Positions 1 through 8,760 of a stretch of DNA of 64,000 nt are shown one piece after another. The stretch covers positions 57,390-121,389 of the forward strand of contig CALMRI010000004.1 of assembly GCA_937776645.1 (NCBI GenBank). Reading direction: 5' to 3'. Made by a program: the position numbers and the translations under genes. Under the pieces are notes generated by a model, which saw nothing but the letters and a program-made list of their open reading frames with translations, had not been told where the DNA came from and did not search any database. Source of the stretch: an uncultured Alphaproteobacteria bacterium (GTDB taxonomy: Bacteria > Pseudomonadota > Alphaproteobacteria > Thalassobaculales > Thalassobaculaceae). Each line of letters starts with the position of its first letter. Position 1 is the stretch's first letter.

Positions 1-1
1 C

Positions 2-367
2 ACCGTGCCCCTGGTTTGCCAGCCCGGCGACGTGACCGTGGTCAACCGCCAGATGCTGCACGGCTCCTTCGCCAACACCTCCGAGTTGCAGCGCATCTCG
101 CTCACCTTCGGTTTTCATCGCCGTGCGTCGGTGCTTGGGCAGAAGGGCGCGCTTAGCATGGGCGCCGAGACGGTTTATGACAAGAAACGGGTCTCCGAGC
201 GTTCCGCCGTCATCCAGGTCGGCATCGACGCCCGGAGCAAACATTTTCCCGATGAGGCACCCTTTCAGTACCAACCCTTTGTTGGGTTGGAGGATGAGCA
301 CCGCCTAAACGACGAAACCTTCGAGCGGGTGATCCGCGACTACAACACCAAAGATCTAGCTATCTAA
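2..367 (+). CDS. Phytanoyl-CoA dioxygenase (PhyH) family protein, C-terminal part
   Basis: The frame is open from the window edge, so only the last ~121 codons are visible and the start lies outside. The visible part carries the distal half of a PhyH-type Fe(II)/2-oxoglutarate dioxygenase: a GDV turn, then the iron-binding His in MLHGS (codon at 59-61), then an arginine about 12 residues on (ELQRIS) that normally binds 2-oxoglutarate. The HxD motif would be upstream. The substrate cannot be told. It is the first of four PhyH-type genes or fragments in this window. Its stop overlaps the stop of the convergent gspG relic. Confidence 0.8.
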   Translation, partial: TVPLVCQPGDVTVVNRQMLHGSFANTSELQRISLTFGFHRRASVLGQKGALSMGAETVYDKKRVSERSAVIQVGIDARSKHFPDEAPFQYQPFVGLEDEHRLNDETFERVIRDYNTKDLAI

Positions 368-874
368 AGCGGCCGAAGGCCACGTGTCGGCGCCGGCAAC
401 CAATTAGGAATGCCGATCGAGATTTGTTGCCAGTCGTCTTTTGATGTCGGCGTCTTTGCCGCTGCCGCCCTCGATTTTGTCAGCACCGAGCGATATAGAT
501 CATAGGCGCCGTGCTGGCGATAACTGAATGGACGACCCCAAGGGTCGAGAAGTTGATCGGCCTTGCGGCAAATACCGCCCATTCCAGGCCGCCACTCCAT
601 CCGCCCGCTCCAATACCGCTTTGAGACCTCAGTCGGCATCAGGATAGCGCCCCATGTTGGGCACCGTCGAAAATTGCTCAAGATTGATCCGCGCAGTCTT
701 GGTCTTCACGTCGCCAAGCAGCTTCATCACCCTTGGCGCTGCCAAGCCGGCGATCAATGCTAGAATAACAAGAACCCCCAGCGGTTCGAGCAAGGTGAAT
801 CCCACTTCGGTCCGATTTTTAGCCTTCCGGCTTGAACCGCGCCTTCGCTTAATTAATTTTTCGTCCTCGGCTTT
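364..874 (-). pseudogene. gspG: Relic of a type II secretion major pseudopilin (GspG)
   Basis: Reading the minus strand gives a basic leader (KRRRGSSRKAKNR), then TEVGFTLLEPLGVLVILALI, a prepilin peptidase site (complement of 785-802) with its hydrophobic helix, then KTARINLEQFSTVPNMGRYP. That frame hits TGA at 629-631, exactly where GspG proteins have the conserved 'TEQGL' stretch, and continues as GLKAVLERADGVAAWNGRYL. A further frameshift moves into the frame that encodes DPWGRPFSYRQHGAYDLY, the typical GspG C-terminal motif. There is no ATG after the upstream in-frame TAG (875-877). So one stop, one frameshift and no clear start: a dead gene. No other T2SS gene is nearby. Confidence 0.82.
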
Positions 875-949
875 CTACCCAGCCTCGCCACTATGCCGGG
901 TGACAGTATAAGGCACCATCGTTGACGCCATTTCGACAAGCCCGCACCG

Positions 950-2149
950 TTAGCTGAGGGAGGCGCAGGCACGTTGAATACGTTCACAGGCCTCTATCAA
1001 CTCTTCGGTGCTGGAAGCGTAGGAGATTCGGAAATGCGGCGATATACCGTAAGCGCCACCATGGACGGTGGCGACATTCTCGGTCTCCAGCAGATAGAGA
1101 ACAAAATCCTGATCATTCTCGATAATCGCGCCAGCCGGGGTTTTCTTGCCAAGCACCCCGGCGCAACTTGGGTAGACATAAAACGCGCCCTTGGGCGTTG
1201 GGCAGGATAGGCCGGTGGTCTGATTGATCATCGACACCACTAGGTCGCGGCGATCCTCGAAGGATTTGGCCTGCTCGGCGATGAAACCCTGGGGCCCGCT
1301 CAGCGCTGCGATCGCCGCCGCCTGACCAACCGAACTGGCCCCGGACGTAACCAGCGATTGCAGTTTGGTCATCTGCTGGATCATTGCCGCCGGCGCCGCC
1401 GCGTAACCGACCCGCCAGCCGGTCATGGCATAGGATTTCGACACGCCGTTGGCAGTGACCGTGCGGTCGCGTAACGCGGGCTCTATCTCCACCATAGTGG
1501 AGAACTTCACGCCATCGAAGGTGATGTGTTCGTAGATGTCGTCCATGATCACCCCGACATGGGGGTGGCGCAAAAGCACGTCGGCTAGGGCCCGCAACTC
1601 TTCTGCTTCATAGACCGCGCCGGTCGGGTTGTTGGGCGAGTTCAGCAGCAACCATCTGGATTTCGGGGTGATCGCCGTCTCGAGTTGCTCGGGGGTCAGC
1701 TTAAAATCCTGGTCCACGCCGCAAGGCACGATCACCGCTTTGCCGCCGGTAAATTTTATCATGTCGATATAGGCAACATAATAGGGAGCCGGCAGGATGA
1801 CTTCCTCATCAATATCCGTACCGGCCGTCAGCGCATTGAAAATCACCTGCTTGGAGCCGTTACCAATGATGATCTCGTCGCGGCTAAAATCCAGACCATT
1901 TTCGCGCTTGAATTTCTCGACCACCATGTCCTTCAGTTCGGCGCTACCACTGATCGTGGTGTATTTGGTTTCGCCGCGCAGTACGGCGGCATGAGCGGCC
2001 TCGACGATATGCGCGGGCGTTGGAAAATCGGGTTGCCCCGAGCTGAGGGCGATGACGTCCATTCCCTCGGCTTTCATCTCCCGGGCTTTCTGCGACATCG
2101 CCGCGCTGGGCGAAGTTTGGATACTATCCATGTGGCGCGCAAACTTCAT
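950..2149 (-). CDS. Class I/II PLP-dependent aminotransferase (aspartate aminotransferase-like)
   Basis: 399 residues, the usual length for the AspAT Ib branch of fold-type I aminotransferases. Visible family marks: SGQPDFPTP near residue 38, NSPNNPTG about residue 170, the PLP lysine in GVSKSYAMTGWR about residue 237, and the C-terminal FRISYASS with the substrate carboxylate-binding arginine. The start ATG at 2149 begins MKFARHMDSIQTSPS, as in homologues; a GAAGGA element lies about 11 bases upstream. It would transfer an amino group from an amino acid such as aspartate to 2-oxoglutarate. Neighbouring the nicotinate genes, it faces the same way as the Rieske gene but is separated by about 150 bases, so operon membership is uncertain. 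The exact substrate is not readable. Confidence 0.9.
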   Translation of the reverse strand: MKFARHMDSIQTSPSAAMSQKAREMKAEGMDVIALSSGQPDFPTPAHIVEAAHAAVLRGETKYTTISGSAELKDMVVEKFKRENGLDFSRDEIIIGNGSKQVIFNALTAGTDIDEEVILPAPYYVAYIDMIKFTGGKAVIVPCGVDQDFKLTPEQLETAITPKSRWLLLNSPNNPTGAVYEAEELRALADVLLRHPHVGVIMDDIYEHITFDGVKFSTMVEIEPALRDRTVTANGVSKSYAMTGWRVGYAAAPAAMIQQMTKLQSLVTSGASSVGQAAAIAALSGPQGFIAEQAKSFEDRRDLVVSMINQTTGLSCPTPKGAFYVYPSCAGVLGKKTPAGAIIENDQDFVLYLLETENVATVHGGAYGISPHFRISYASSTEELIEACERIQRACASLS

Positions 2150-2300
2150 GGCGGTCGCGATCCTTCCGTGACCTGCAGTGATCAGGGCTCGACGGGTGCT
2201 GAGCCTAGTTTATATAGTTGAGCGTGGGTTCCTCAACTGGGGCAGCTTAGACTGGAGCACCGGGTCATTGAAACGGGTTGAAGCGCGGGGTGGGTGCCGC

Positions 2301-3341
2301 TCACTCGGTGGCGGCTTTATCGGGGCGTTCCCGGTCCGCCATTTCCGTGATGATTTTCTTTAGGAAATTCGGACCCTTGTCGATTGTCAGCCGCACCGGT
2401 TGGCGACTCCTGGGTTTGGCCTCGCGGCGCTGGATGGCTTCGAGGATCACCTTGTCCTCGTCGAAGGCGATGCGGAACTGCTCGTTCATCCGGTCGCCCA
2501 TGGTCTCGTCGTCGATGCCGATATTGCGGACATGCATCCAGTGATCGATCGCCTCGGTCTCGCTGACCGGTGTGAGGAAATGCACGGCGAACAGCCGAAC
2601 TCCCAGGTGCCGCTCATCCTCGCCGGCCTTGAGCGCCGCATCGGTACTCCCAAAGTCGATCACTGCCGTGCTGGGCGCGTGGAAATAGTAGTAGTGCCAG
2701 CGATCGACATTGCCCTTGAAATTGCCAAAAGCCTTGAAAAAGCCGATCGGCGGGGCATCGCGGATCCAGCGCGATGTCACCACCGTTCGGCCATTGCGTT
2801 CGACCTCGACCGGGACGCCGGCGCTTTCGGGGTTGCCGAGCGTGGTCGGGTGGACATAGGCCACATGCGCTGGATCGCAAAGATTGTCGGCCAGATGAAC
2901 GTAATTCGCCTCGATATAGAGCCCGTCACCGAAATGTGGCGCCCATCCGGGATGGTGCAATTGCGGCAGGTCGAACACTTGGCTGATATTGGCGAGGGCT
3001 GGATCGCCCATCCAAATCCAGACGATGCCGCCGGCCTCATGGGTTGGGTAGTGGTGCACGGTGGCGGAGGCCGGCAGGTTGTTTTGCCCGGGAATGCGGA
3101 CACAGCGGCCATTGGCGCCAAAGGTCATGCCGTGATAGCCGCACTCCACCGTGTCGCCCTTCAGCCGTCCCATGGAAAGCGGTAGCCGCTTATGCGGGCA
3201 TTGGTCTTCCAAGGCGACGGGATCTCCTGCCTCAGTCCGGTAGAGAACGATATCCTCGTCCATGATCCGGATCGGCGTGAGGGTCCTGGGGACCGCATGT
3301 GACCAGCCGGCGACGTACCAACTATTACGAACGAACGTCAT
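2301..3341 (-). CDS. Rieske non-heme iron oxygenase, VanA-like oxygenase subunit
   Basis: 346 residues from the chosen start. The frame is open 18 codons further, but ATG at 3341 is preceded by GGAGG at good spacing and yields MTFVRNSWYVAGW, the typical N-terminus of vanillate O-demethylase oxygenase proteins. The Rieske [2Fe-2S] site is complete: C48-P-H50 and C67-G-Y-H70. The mononuclear iron site is visible in DNLCDPAHVAYVH (H159, H164). Such enzymes hydroxylate or demethylate aromatic acids, and need a separate reductase, which is not encoded here. The 30-bp palindrome at 3386-3415 lies about 45 bases upstream and is shared in type with the enamidase promoter, so the enzyme is probably co-regulated with nicotinate degradation. 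Substrate unknown. Confidence 0.88.
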   Translation of the reverse strand: MTFVRNSWYVAGWSHAVPRTLTPIRIMDEDIVLYRTEAGDPVALEDQCPHKRLPLSMGRLKGDTVECGYHGMTFGANGRCVRIPGQNNLPASATVHHYPTHEAGGIVWIWMGDPALANISQVFDLPQLHHPGWAPHFGDGLYIEANYVHLADNLCDPAHVAYVHPTTLGNPESAGVPVEVERNGRTVVTSRWIRDAPPIGFFKAFGNFKGNVDRWHYYYFHAPSTAVIDFGSTDAALKAGEDERHLGVRLFAVHFLTPVSETEAIDHWMHVRNIGIDDETMGDRMNEQFRIAFDEDKVILEAIQRREAKPRSRQPVRLTIDKGPNFLKKIITEMADRERPDKAATE

Positions 3342-3385
3342 GCCTACCTCCAGTGTAACGGGGGCATCGCCTCTCGATTGACACT

Positions 3386-3415
3386 CGAAAATCATTTGTA
3401 TACGAATGATTTTCG
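3386..3415. promoter_or_regulatory. Probable operator 1: 30-bp palindrome between the Rieske and Mo-hydroxylase genes
   Basis: Perfect 11-bp arms CGAAAATCATT (3386-3396) and AATGATTTTCG (3405-3415) flank TGTATACG; with the central GTATAC only one base pair of the 15 is mismatched. It matches the palindrome at 11481-11510 around the core TCATTTG-Y-ATAC-K-AA. Both lie in divergent control regions of the nicotinate locus. A dimeric repressor is implied; the MarR protein at 11668-12129 is the obvious candidate. Confidence 0.75.
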
Positions 3416-3558
3416 TATTTCAATATACCCCCAGGCACGATGGCTTGGAAACAGCCTGGAGGCCATGCGGATAGTCAACAGCGCCACTATTCTCAGGCGA
3501 TCAGGTCTCAGGCGGTCGGGTTGGCTCCGCAACCATCGGCTGCGCTACGGATAATGTC

Positions 3559-4473
3559 ATGGATCCAACACGCCTCCCGGATATAGATCAATCCTATGCC
3601 CGACCCAGATCGATCGGCGAAGCCTTGTCGCTTCTGGCGACCGGTGACTGGACGGTTTTGGCCGGAGGCACCGATTTCTTCCCCGGTTTGCGCGACCGAC
3701 CGGTAACGGCCCCCATACTCGACGTCACGGCCATCGACGGGTTACGCGGCATTCGCTGCGATGGCGCGTACTGGCGCATCGGGGCGCTGACCTGTTGGAG
3801 CGATATCATCGCGGCCGATCTACCGCCGGCGTTCCAGGCCTTGCAGCAGGCGGCACGGGAGGTCGGCTCGGTGCAGATCCAGAACCGCGCCACCGTCGCC
3901 GGTAATCTATGCAATGCCTCACCGGCGGCTGACGGGGTTCCGCCGCTGATGGCGCTTGATGCGAAAGTCGTGGTGACCAGCCAAGCCGGCTCGCGGCAGC
4001 TCGCGGTGGATGCGTTCGTCCTGGGCAATCGGAAGACCGCACTGGCGCCGGGAGAAATTGTCACCGAGATCCTAGTTCCCAAATCGACGAGCCGGGGCAT
4101 CTCCAGCTTCGTAAAGCTCGGCGCCCGGCGCTATATGGTGATTTCCATCGCCATGGCCGCCGCACGGATCGCGACCGACGCGCAGGGGTGCATCACGGCG
4201 GCGGCAATTTCGGTGGGCGCCTGCTCCGCCGTGGCCCGTCGGTTGCGAGGCCTAGAGGATCGTCTGATCGGCCAACCGGCGACGCCGGCAACCCTGGCGC
4301 TGGCTACCGCTGGCGATGTTGCGGGCTTGTCGCCAATCGATGATAGTCGCGCGCCCGCCGCCTATCGCCTGGGAGCGGCAGCCGAACTGGTCCGCCGGGC
4401 GTTGAGCGGTTGTCTGCCAGATCTTACACCTGTTCTTTCCGCGGATACTCCTTCTGAGGAGAGCGGCCGGTGA
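3559..4473 (+). CDS. Mo hydroxylase FAD-binding (medium) subunit, CoxM/XdhB-like
   Basis: 304 residues, a full-length medium subunit of the xanthine dehydrogenase family. FAD-binding motifs are visible: VLAGGTDFFPG near residue 35 and ATVAGNLCNASPAAD near residue 112 (the usual TxGGN motif). The C-terminal CO-dehydrogenase flavoprotein domain follows. The role is to pass electrons from the FeS clusters of the partner subunit to an acceptor. Start ATG at 3559 has a GGATAA element a few bases upstream. The stop overlaps the GTG start of the next gene (GTGA), so the two subunits are translationally coupled. In this locus it should belong to a nicotinate dehydrogenase (nicotinate to 6-hydroxynicotinate); that is inferred from neighbours, not from residues. 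Confidence 0.9.
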   Translation: MDPTRLPDIDQSYARPRSIGEALSLLATGDWTVLAGGTDFFPGLRDRPVTAPILDVTAIDGLRGIRCDGAYWRIGALTCWSDIIAADLPPAFQALQQAAREVGSVQIQNRATVAGNLCNASPAADGVPPLMALDAKVVVTSQAGSRQLAVDAFVLGNRKTALAPGEIVTEILVPKSTSRGISSFVKLGARRYMVISIAMAAARIATDAQGCITAAAISVGACSAVARRLRGLEDRLIGQPATPATLALATAGDVAGLSPIDDSRAPAAYRLGAAAELVRRALSGCLPDLTPVLSADTPSEESGR

Positions 4474-7220
4474 AAATTGAATTTCAGGTGAACGGCAAGG
4501 CGGTCAACGTCGACATTGCCCCGACGGCGCGCCTGACCGCGCTGCTACGCGATGTGCTCGATCTGAAGGGAACCAAGGTTGGTTGCGACGCCGGCGATTG
4601 CGGCGCTTGCTCGGTGATTGTCGATGGCGCGATTTGTTGCGGCTGTCTGGTCGCGGTTGGACAGCTCGACGGCGCCAAGGTCACCACGATCGAGGGGCTT
4701 GGCAATACCGCGGCCGGTGCTCGCCTCGCAGACGCGTTCCTGCGCCATGGCGCGGCGCAATGCGGGATCTGCACCCCCGCCATGATGGTAAGCGCCGCTG
4801 TTTTGCTTGATCAGAGTGCAAGGCCATCCCGTCGAGACGTCGAGGGCGCTCTTGGCGGCGTGCTTTGCCGCTGTACCGGCTATCGCAAGATCGTCGACGC
4901 CGTGCTCGACGCCAGCGCCGACGATGAAAACAGCGCGCCGGCCCTTACGCCTCAGCGTAGAGCCGCGGTTGGCCATCGACTGGCGCGACTGGACGGATTG
5001 GCGAAAGTCAACGGCACCGAGGTATTCGGCGCCGACTACGTTCCCGACGGCGCTGCTCTGGTCCGGGTGGTGAGGAGCCCGCATGCCCATGCGCGCTTTA
5101 CCATCGGAGATCTCAGGGCCTTTAAGGGCGACCATTCCGGCATCGAGGTGATCCTTACCGCCGCGGATATTCCCGGCCATAATCTGCATGGCGTGATCGC
5201 CCCCTTCGCCGATCAGCCGGTATTGGCCGAGACCGTCGCGCGATTTGTTGGCGAGGCGATCGCGATCATTGCCGGCGCGCCGAATTGTGTCACCGGTTTA
5301 GATCTGTCGGCATTTCCGGTTACCTGGGAGCCGCTCGAGCCGCTGCAGAGCCCTGCCGCCGCCTGCGACGACCAAGCGCCACGCTTGCATGCGGGACGCC
5401 CCGGCAACATTCTGGTCGAGGGTCATGTGGAGCGCGGCGATATCACCCGAGGCTTTGCCGAAGCGGCGCACATCGTCGAGGGCAAATTCACCACCCCCTA
5501 TGTCGAACATGCCTATATTGAGCCCGAGGCTGGATATGCCCGACGGATCGGTGAGCGGATCGAGGTTCATGCCTGCACGCAAGCGCCCCATATGGACCGC
5601 GAGGCTCTTGCCCTCATTCTCGGTGTTGAAACCGAGGCGGTGCGGGTGGTGCCAAGCGCGTGCGGCGGCGGGTTCGGCTCGAAGATCGATTTGACGCTGG
5701 AGCCGTTTATCGCCTTGGCCGCCTGGCACCTGGACCGGCCGGCCTATATCGTCTTCACCCGCGGCGAGTCGATGCGTGCCTCGACCAAACGTCATCCCTC
5801 GGAAATCTGCGCGCGGGTCGGCTGCGATGCCAGTGGGCGGGTCACCGCGATGGACTTCGATGGCGTGTTCAACACCGGCGCTTATGCCAGTTGGGGGCCG
5901 ACCGTCGCTAATCGGGTGCCGATCCACGCCTGCGGCCCCTATTTCATCCCGCATTATCGCGCCCATAGCCAAGCCGTACACACCAATGGCCCGACCGCCG
6001 GCGCGTTCCGTGGATTTGGCGTCCCACAAGCTGCGATCGCCCAGGAAAGCCTGTTCCACGACCTCGCCGAGACCTTGGGGATGGACCAGTTGGAATTTCG
6101 TCTTACTAATGCGCTGGACAACCAGCAACCAACGGTAACCGGCCAGGTTTTCGCCGAGGGTGTTGGGATCAAGGCTTGCCTGGAAGCGCTACGGCCGGCT
6201 TGGCGGCGAGAGAGCGCGGCCGCGAGAGAGCATGGCCACGTCGCCGATGGGAGCACGACCCGGCGCGGCATCGGCATCGGGACCTGCTGGTATGGTTGCG
6301 GCAACACCTCGCTTTCAAACCCGTCGACGATCCGGATCGGCCTGACCGCCACCGGGCAGATAGTCCTGCACCAGGGGGCCACTGATATCGGCCAAGGCTC
6401 GACCACGGTGATCAGCCAGATCGTTGCCGACGCGCTCGGCATCGGGATCGAGGCCTTGGACCTTGTGGGCAGCGATACCGATCTGACGCCGGATGCCGGC
6501 AAGACCTCGGCCTCGCGGCAAACCGTAGTTTCCGGAACCGCCGCCTTGCGAGCCGGTGAGGCGTTGCGCGGAATGATCCTGCGCCAGGGCAACGCCGGTA
6601 GCGACGCCGAGATCACTTTGGCTAACGGAACCCTGAGCCTGTGCGAGGATGGCATCGCCCGGGTTATCGAGCTTGCCAACCTTGAGACCAATCCGCACGG
6701 CTATGTCCTTGAAGCCGAGGAGACCTATGACCCACCGACCACTCCACTTGACGATCGGGGCCAAGGGCAACCGTATTCGGTTTATGGTTATGGCGCGCAG
6801 ATCGCCGTGGTAAGCGTAGATATGCTTCTGGGGACGGTGAAACTTGAGCGGTTAATCGCCGCCCATGACGTCGGCCGGGCCATCAACCCGCTATTGGTAG
6901 AAGGGCAGATCCAGGGCGGCATCGCCCAGGGTATCGGACTGGCGCTGATGGAAGAGTATATTCCCGGCAAGACCGAAAATCTGCACGACTATCTGATCCC
7001 AACCTTCGGTGACGTGCCTGAGATCGAGAGCATCATCGTCGAGGTGCCGGACCCCCGTGGACCACGCGGCGCCAAGGGTCTGGGAGAGCATGTCCTGATC
7101 CCGACCGCGCCGGCAATTCTGAACGCCATTCGCGACGCTACCGGCGCTCGTATCCGTCAGGTCCCGGCGACGCCAGCCCGCGTGCGAGCGGCTATTGAGG
7201 AGGCGTGGGAAAATGATTGA
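4470..7220 (+). CDS. Mo hydroxylase, fused [2Fe-2S] and molybdopterin subunit (probable nicotinate dehydrogenase)
   Basis: 916 residues from a GTG start that overlaps the upstream stop. Residues 1-80 are a plant-type ferredoxin domain (C39, C44, C47, C59); about 95-135 is the second, helical [2Fe-2S] domain (CGIC...CRC). After a linker, about 165-916 is the large molybdopterin subunit: ACGGGFGSK, GAFRGFGVPQ, GQGSTTV and the C-terminal KGLGEH carrying the catalytic glutamate. In most relatives these are two genes; here they are one polypeptide. The expected reaction is water-derived hydroxylation of an N-heteroaromatic ring, here most likely nicotinate at C6, because reductase and enamidase genes follow. 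The stop overlaps the next start (ATGATTGA). Confidence 0.88.
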   Translation: MKIEFQVNGKAVNVDIAPTARLTALLRDVLDLKGTKVGCDAGDCGACSVIVDGAICCGCLVAVGQLDGAKVTTIEGLGNTAAGARLADAFLRHGAAQCGICTPAMMVSAAVLLDQSARPSRRDVEGALGGVLCRCTGYRKIVDAVLDASADDENSAPALTPQRRAAVGHRLARLDGLAKVNGTEVFGADYVPDGAALVRVVRSPHAHARFTIGDLRAFKGDHSGIEVILTAADIPGHNLHGVIAPFADQPVLAETVARFVGEAIAIIAGAPNCVTGLDLSAFPVTWEPLEPLQSPAAACDDQAPRLHAGRPGNILVEGHVERGDITRGFAEAAHIVEGKFTTPYVEHAYIEPEAGYARRIGERIEVHACTQAPHMDREALALILGVETEAVRVVPSACGGGFGSKIDLTLEPFIALAAWHLDRPAYIVFTRGESMRASTKRHPSEICARVGCDASGRVTAMDFDGVFNTGAYASWGPTVANRVPIHACGPYFIPHYRAHSQAVHTNGPTAGAFRGFGVPQAAIAQESLFHDLAETLGMDQLEFRLTNALDNQQPTVTGQVFAEGVGIKACLEALRPAWRRESAAAREHGHVADGSTTRRGIGIGTCWYGCGNTSLSNPSTIRIGLTATGQIVLHQGATDIGQGSTTVISQIVADALGIGIEALDLVGSDTDLTPDAGKTSASRQTVVSGTAALRAGEALRGMILRQGNAGSDAEITLANGTLSLCEDGIARVIELANLETNPHGYVLEAEETYDPPTTPLDDRGQGQPYSVYGYGAQIAVVSVDMLLGTVKLERLIAAHDVGRAINPLLVEGQIQGGIAQGIGLALMEEYIPGKTENLHDYLIPTFGDVPEIESIIVEVPDPRGPRGAKGLGEHVLIPTAPAILNAIRDATGARIRQVPATPARVRAAIEEAWEND

Positions 7221-8760
7221 CGTCCAAAACGGTATCAACAAGGCTCGACCCGAAAAGATCCGCTGCGATGCTTGTCCGGTGATGTGCTACATCGCCGATG
7301 GCAAGTCCGGCGCCTGTGATCGTTATGCCAATGACGCCGGCCAATTGGTCCGCCTCGATCCGTTGACCATTATCGAGAACCGGACCGAAGACAGCGGCAA
7401 ACTGGTTCCGTTCCTCGGTGTTGATGGCGGTGCCGACACTTGGCGGGGAGATCTGCTGGCCGATGCGGATACTTTCATTACCGCCATCGGCTCCGGCACC
7501 ACATATCCGGACTACAAGCCCGCACCGTTCATCGTTTCCAGCGAGGTCGACGGGGTCGACATGATCACCGTCGTCACCGAGGGGATCTTCAGCTATTGCG
7601 GCGCCAAGGTGAAAATCGATACCGATCGACACATCGGCCCGGAACGCAGCCTGGTGCGGGTCGAAGGCGAGCCCGTTGGCCATGTCACTACCGGCGAGTA
7701 CGGCTCGCAAATGCTCTCGCTTGGCGGGGTTTATCATCTGACCGGCGGTTCAAAAAAGGAAGGCCGGGTCACCTGTTCGACCCTGCTCGACCTTTGCAAT
7801 TGCAAACCCGTGGAGCTAGTCATCGATGATGGCTGCACGGTCGTCGTGCAGGCTGGTCGGGCGCCGATCGTCAATGGGATTGAGGAAAATCTCATGCGGC
7901 TCGGCTGTGGCTCGGCGACCATCGGCATGTTCGCCTCCCAATGGCGCGGCCTGGTCGACGAGGTGGTGGTGGTCGACGATCACATCACCGGCGTGGTCTC
8001 CGAGCACCAGGCCGGCAAGGTGATCGACTGGCCGAGTACTGGCATCCGGGTCAATGGCCGTAAATCCACCCCCGGTCGGTATTTCCAAGTCGCCCAGCCC
8101 GGTACCGGTTGGGGGGGAACCGATCTTCAGGACCCCCTCAACATGCTCAGCGATTTCAACCCGAAGATCGCCCGGGTGGGCCAATCGATGCTGATGGTGT
8201 CGACCACGGGCGAGCAATATGCCTATTACGTCCTCGACGCGGATTTGGTCCCGATCAAACAAGATCTGCCGGAGGCACTGCGCGGCTCCGTCGAGCGGAT
8301 CGCAGAGAATTGCGAGCCGGCCCTGTGCTCGGTACTGTTCATGGGAGGCGCCGGTGGCTCGTTGCGCTCTGGGGTGACGGAAAACCCAGTCAAGCTGACG
8401 CGGTCGGTTAAGAACATGCTGACCGTGATCACCGTGGGCGGCGCGCCGTGCCATGTCTGGCCGGGCGGCGGGATCACCGTGATGGCGGACGTGACCCGAA
8501 TGCCGGAAAACGCGTTCGGCTATGTACCGACCCCGGCATTGGTCGCACCGATCGAGTTCTCCATGCGGCTCCAGGATTATCAGGCGCTTGGCGGCCACAT
8601 GGACTCGGTCATGCCTATCGCCGACGCGATAAAGGGGCGGGTTGGACCGCAGAACGACCACATCCTCAGTGGCCAGCGTCCGGTCGCGCATCGGCCCGAT
8701 AATCCCTGGCCAACCCGCGCCCGAAACTATAGCTGGAATCCCGACGAGCGGCGCAGATGA
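7213..8760 (+). CDS. hnr: 6-hydroxynicotinate reductase
   Basis: 515 residues from ATG 7213; the frame opens 6 codons earlier, but this ATG has GAGGAGG upstream and overlaps the previous stop. The N-terminus has a four-cysteine cluster motif, C18-x2-C21-x3-C25-x9-C35, suited to an iron-sulfur cluster. The body matches, from memory, proteobacterial proteins annotated as 6-hydroxynicotinate reductase, with conserved blocks such as TTEGIFSYCGAKVKIDTDRH-like and LMVSTTGE. The known Eubacterium barkeri enzyme uses reduced ferredoxin to make 1,4,5,6-tetrahydro-6-oxonicotinate. Gene context (Mo hydroxylase before, enamidase after) fits exactly. A S386-G-V-T389 stretch in a conserved loop is a weak candidate flavinylation site. 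The stop overlaps the next ATG (ATGA). Confidence 0.85.
   Translation: MIDVQNGINKARPEKIRCDACPVMCYIADGKSGACDRYANDAGQLVRLDPLTIIENRTEDSGKLVPFLGVDGGADTWRGDLLADADTFITAIGSGTTYPDYKPAPFIVSSEVDGVDMITVVTEGIFSYCGAKVKIDTDRHIGPERSLVRVEGEPVGHVTTGEYGSQMLSLGGVYHLTGGSKKEGRVTCSTLLDLCNCKPVELVIDDGCTVVVQAGRAPIVNGIEENLMRLGCGSATIGMFASQWRGLVDEVVVVDDHITGVVSEHQAGKVIDWPSTGIRVNGRKSTPGRYFQVAQPGTGWGGTDLQDPLNMLSDFNPKIARVGQSMLMVSTTGEQYAYYVLDADLVPIKQDLPEALRGSVERIAENCEPALCSVLFMGGAGGSLRSGVTENPVKLTRSVKNMLTVITVGGAPCHVWPGGGITVMADVTRMPENAFGYVPTPALVAPIEFSMRLQDYQALGGHMDSVMPIADAIKGRVGPQNDHILSGQRPVAHRPDNPWPTRARNYSWNPDERRR

Noticed and set aside
5298..6128. 276-codon minus-strand open frame
   Set aside because: Antisense to the molybdopterin domain, no family features.
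7561..7700. Classical ApbE flavinylation motif in Hnr
   Set aside because: No exact D-x-x-S/T-G-A-T/S was found anywhere in Hnr; only the weaker S-G-V-T at residues 386-389, reported as a hypothesis.
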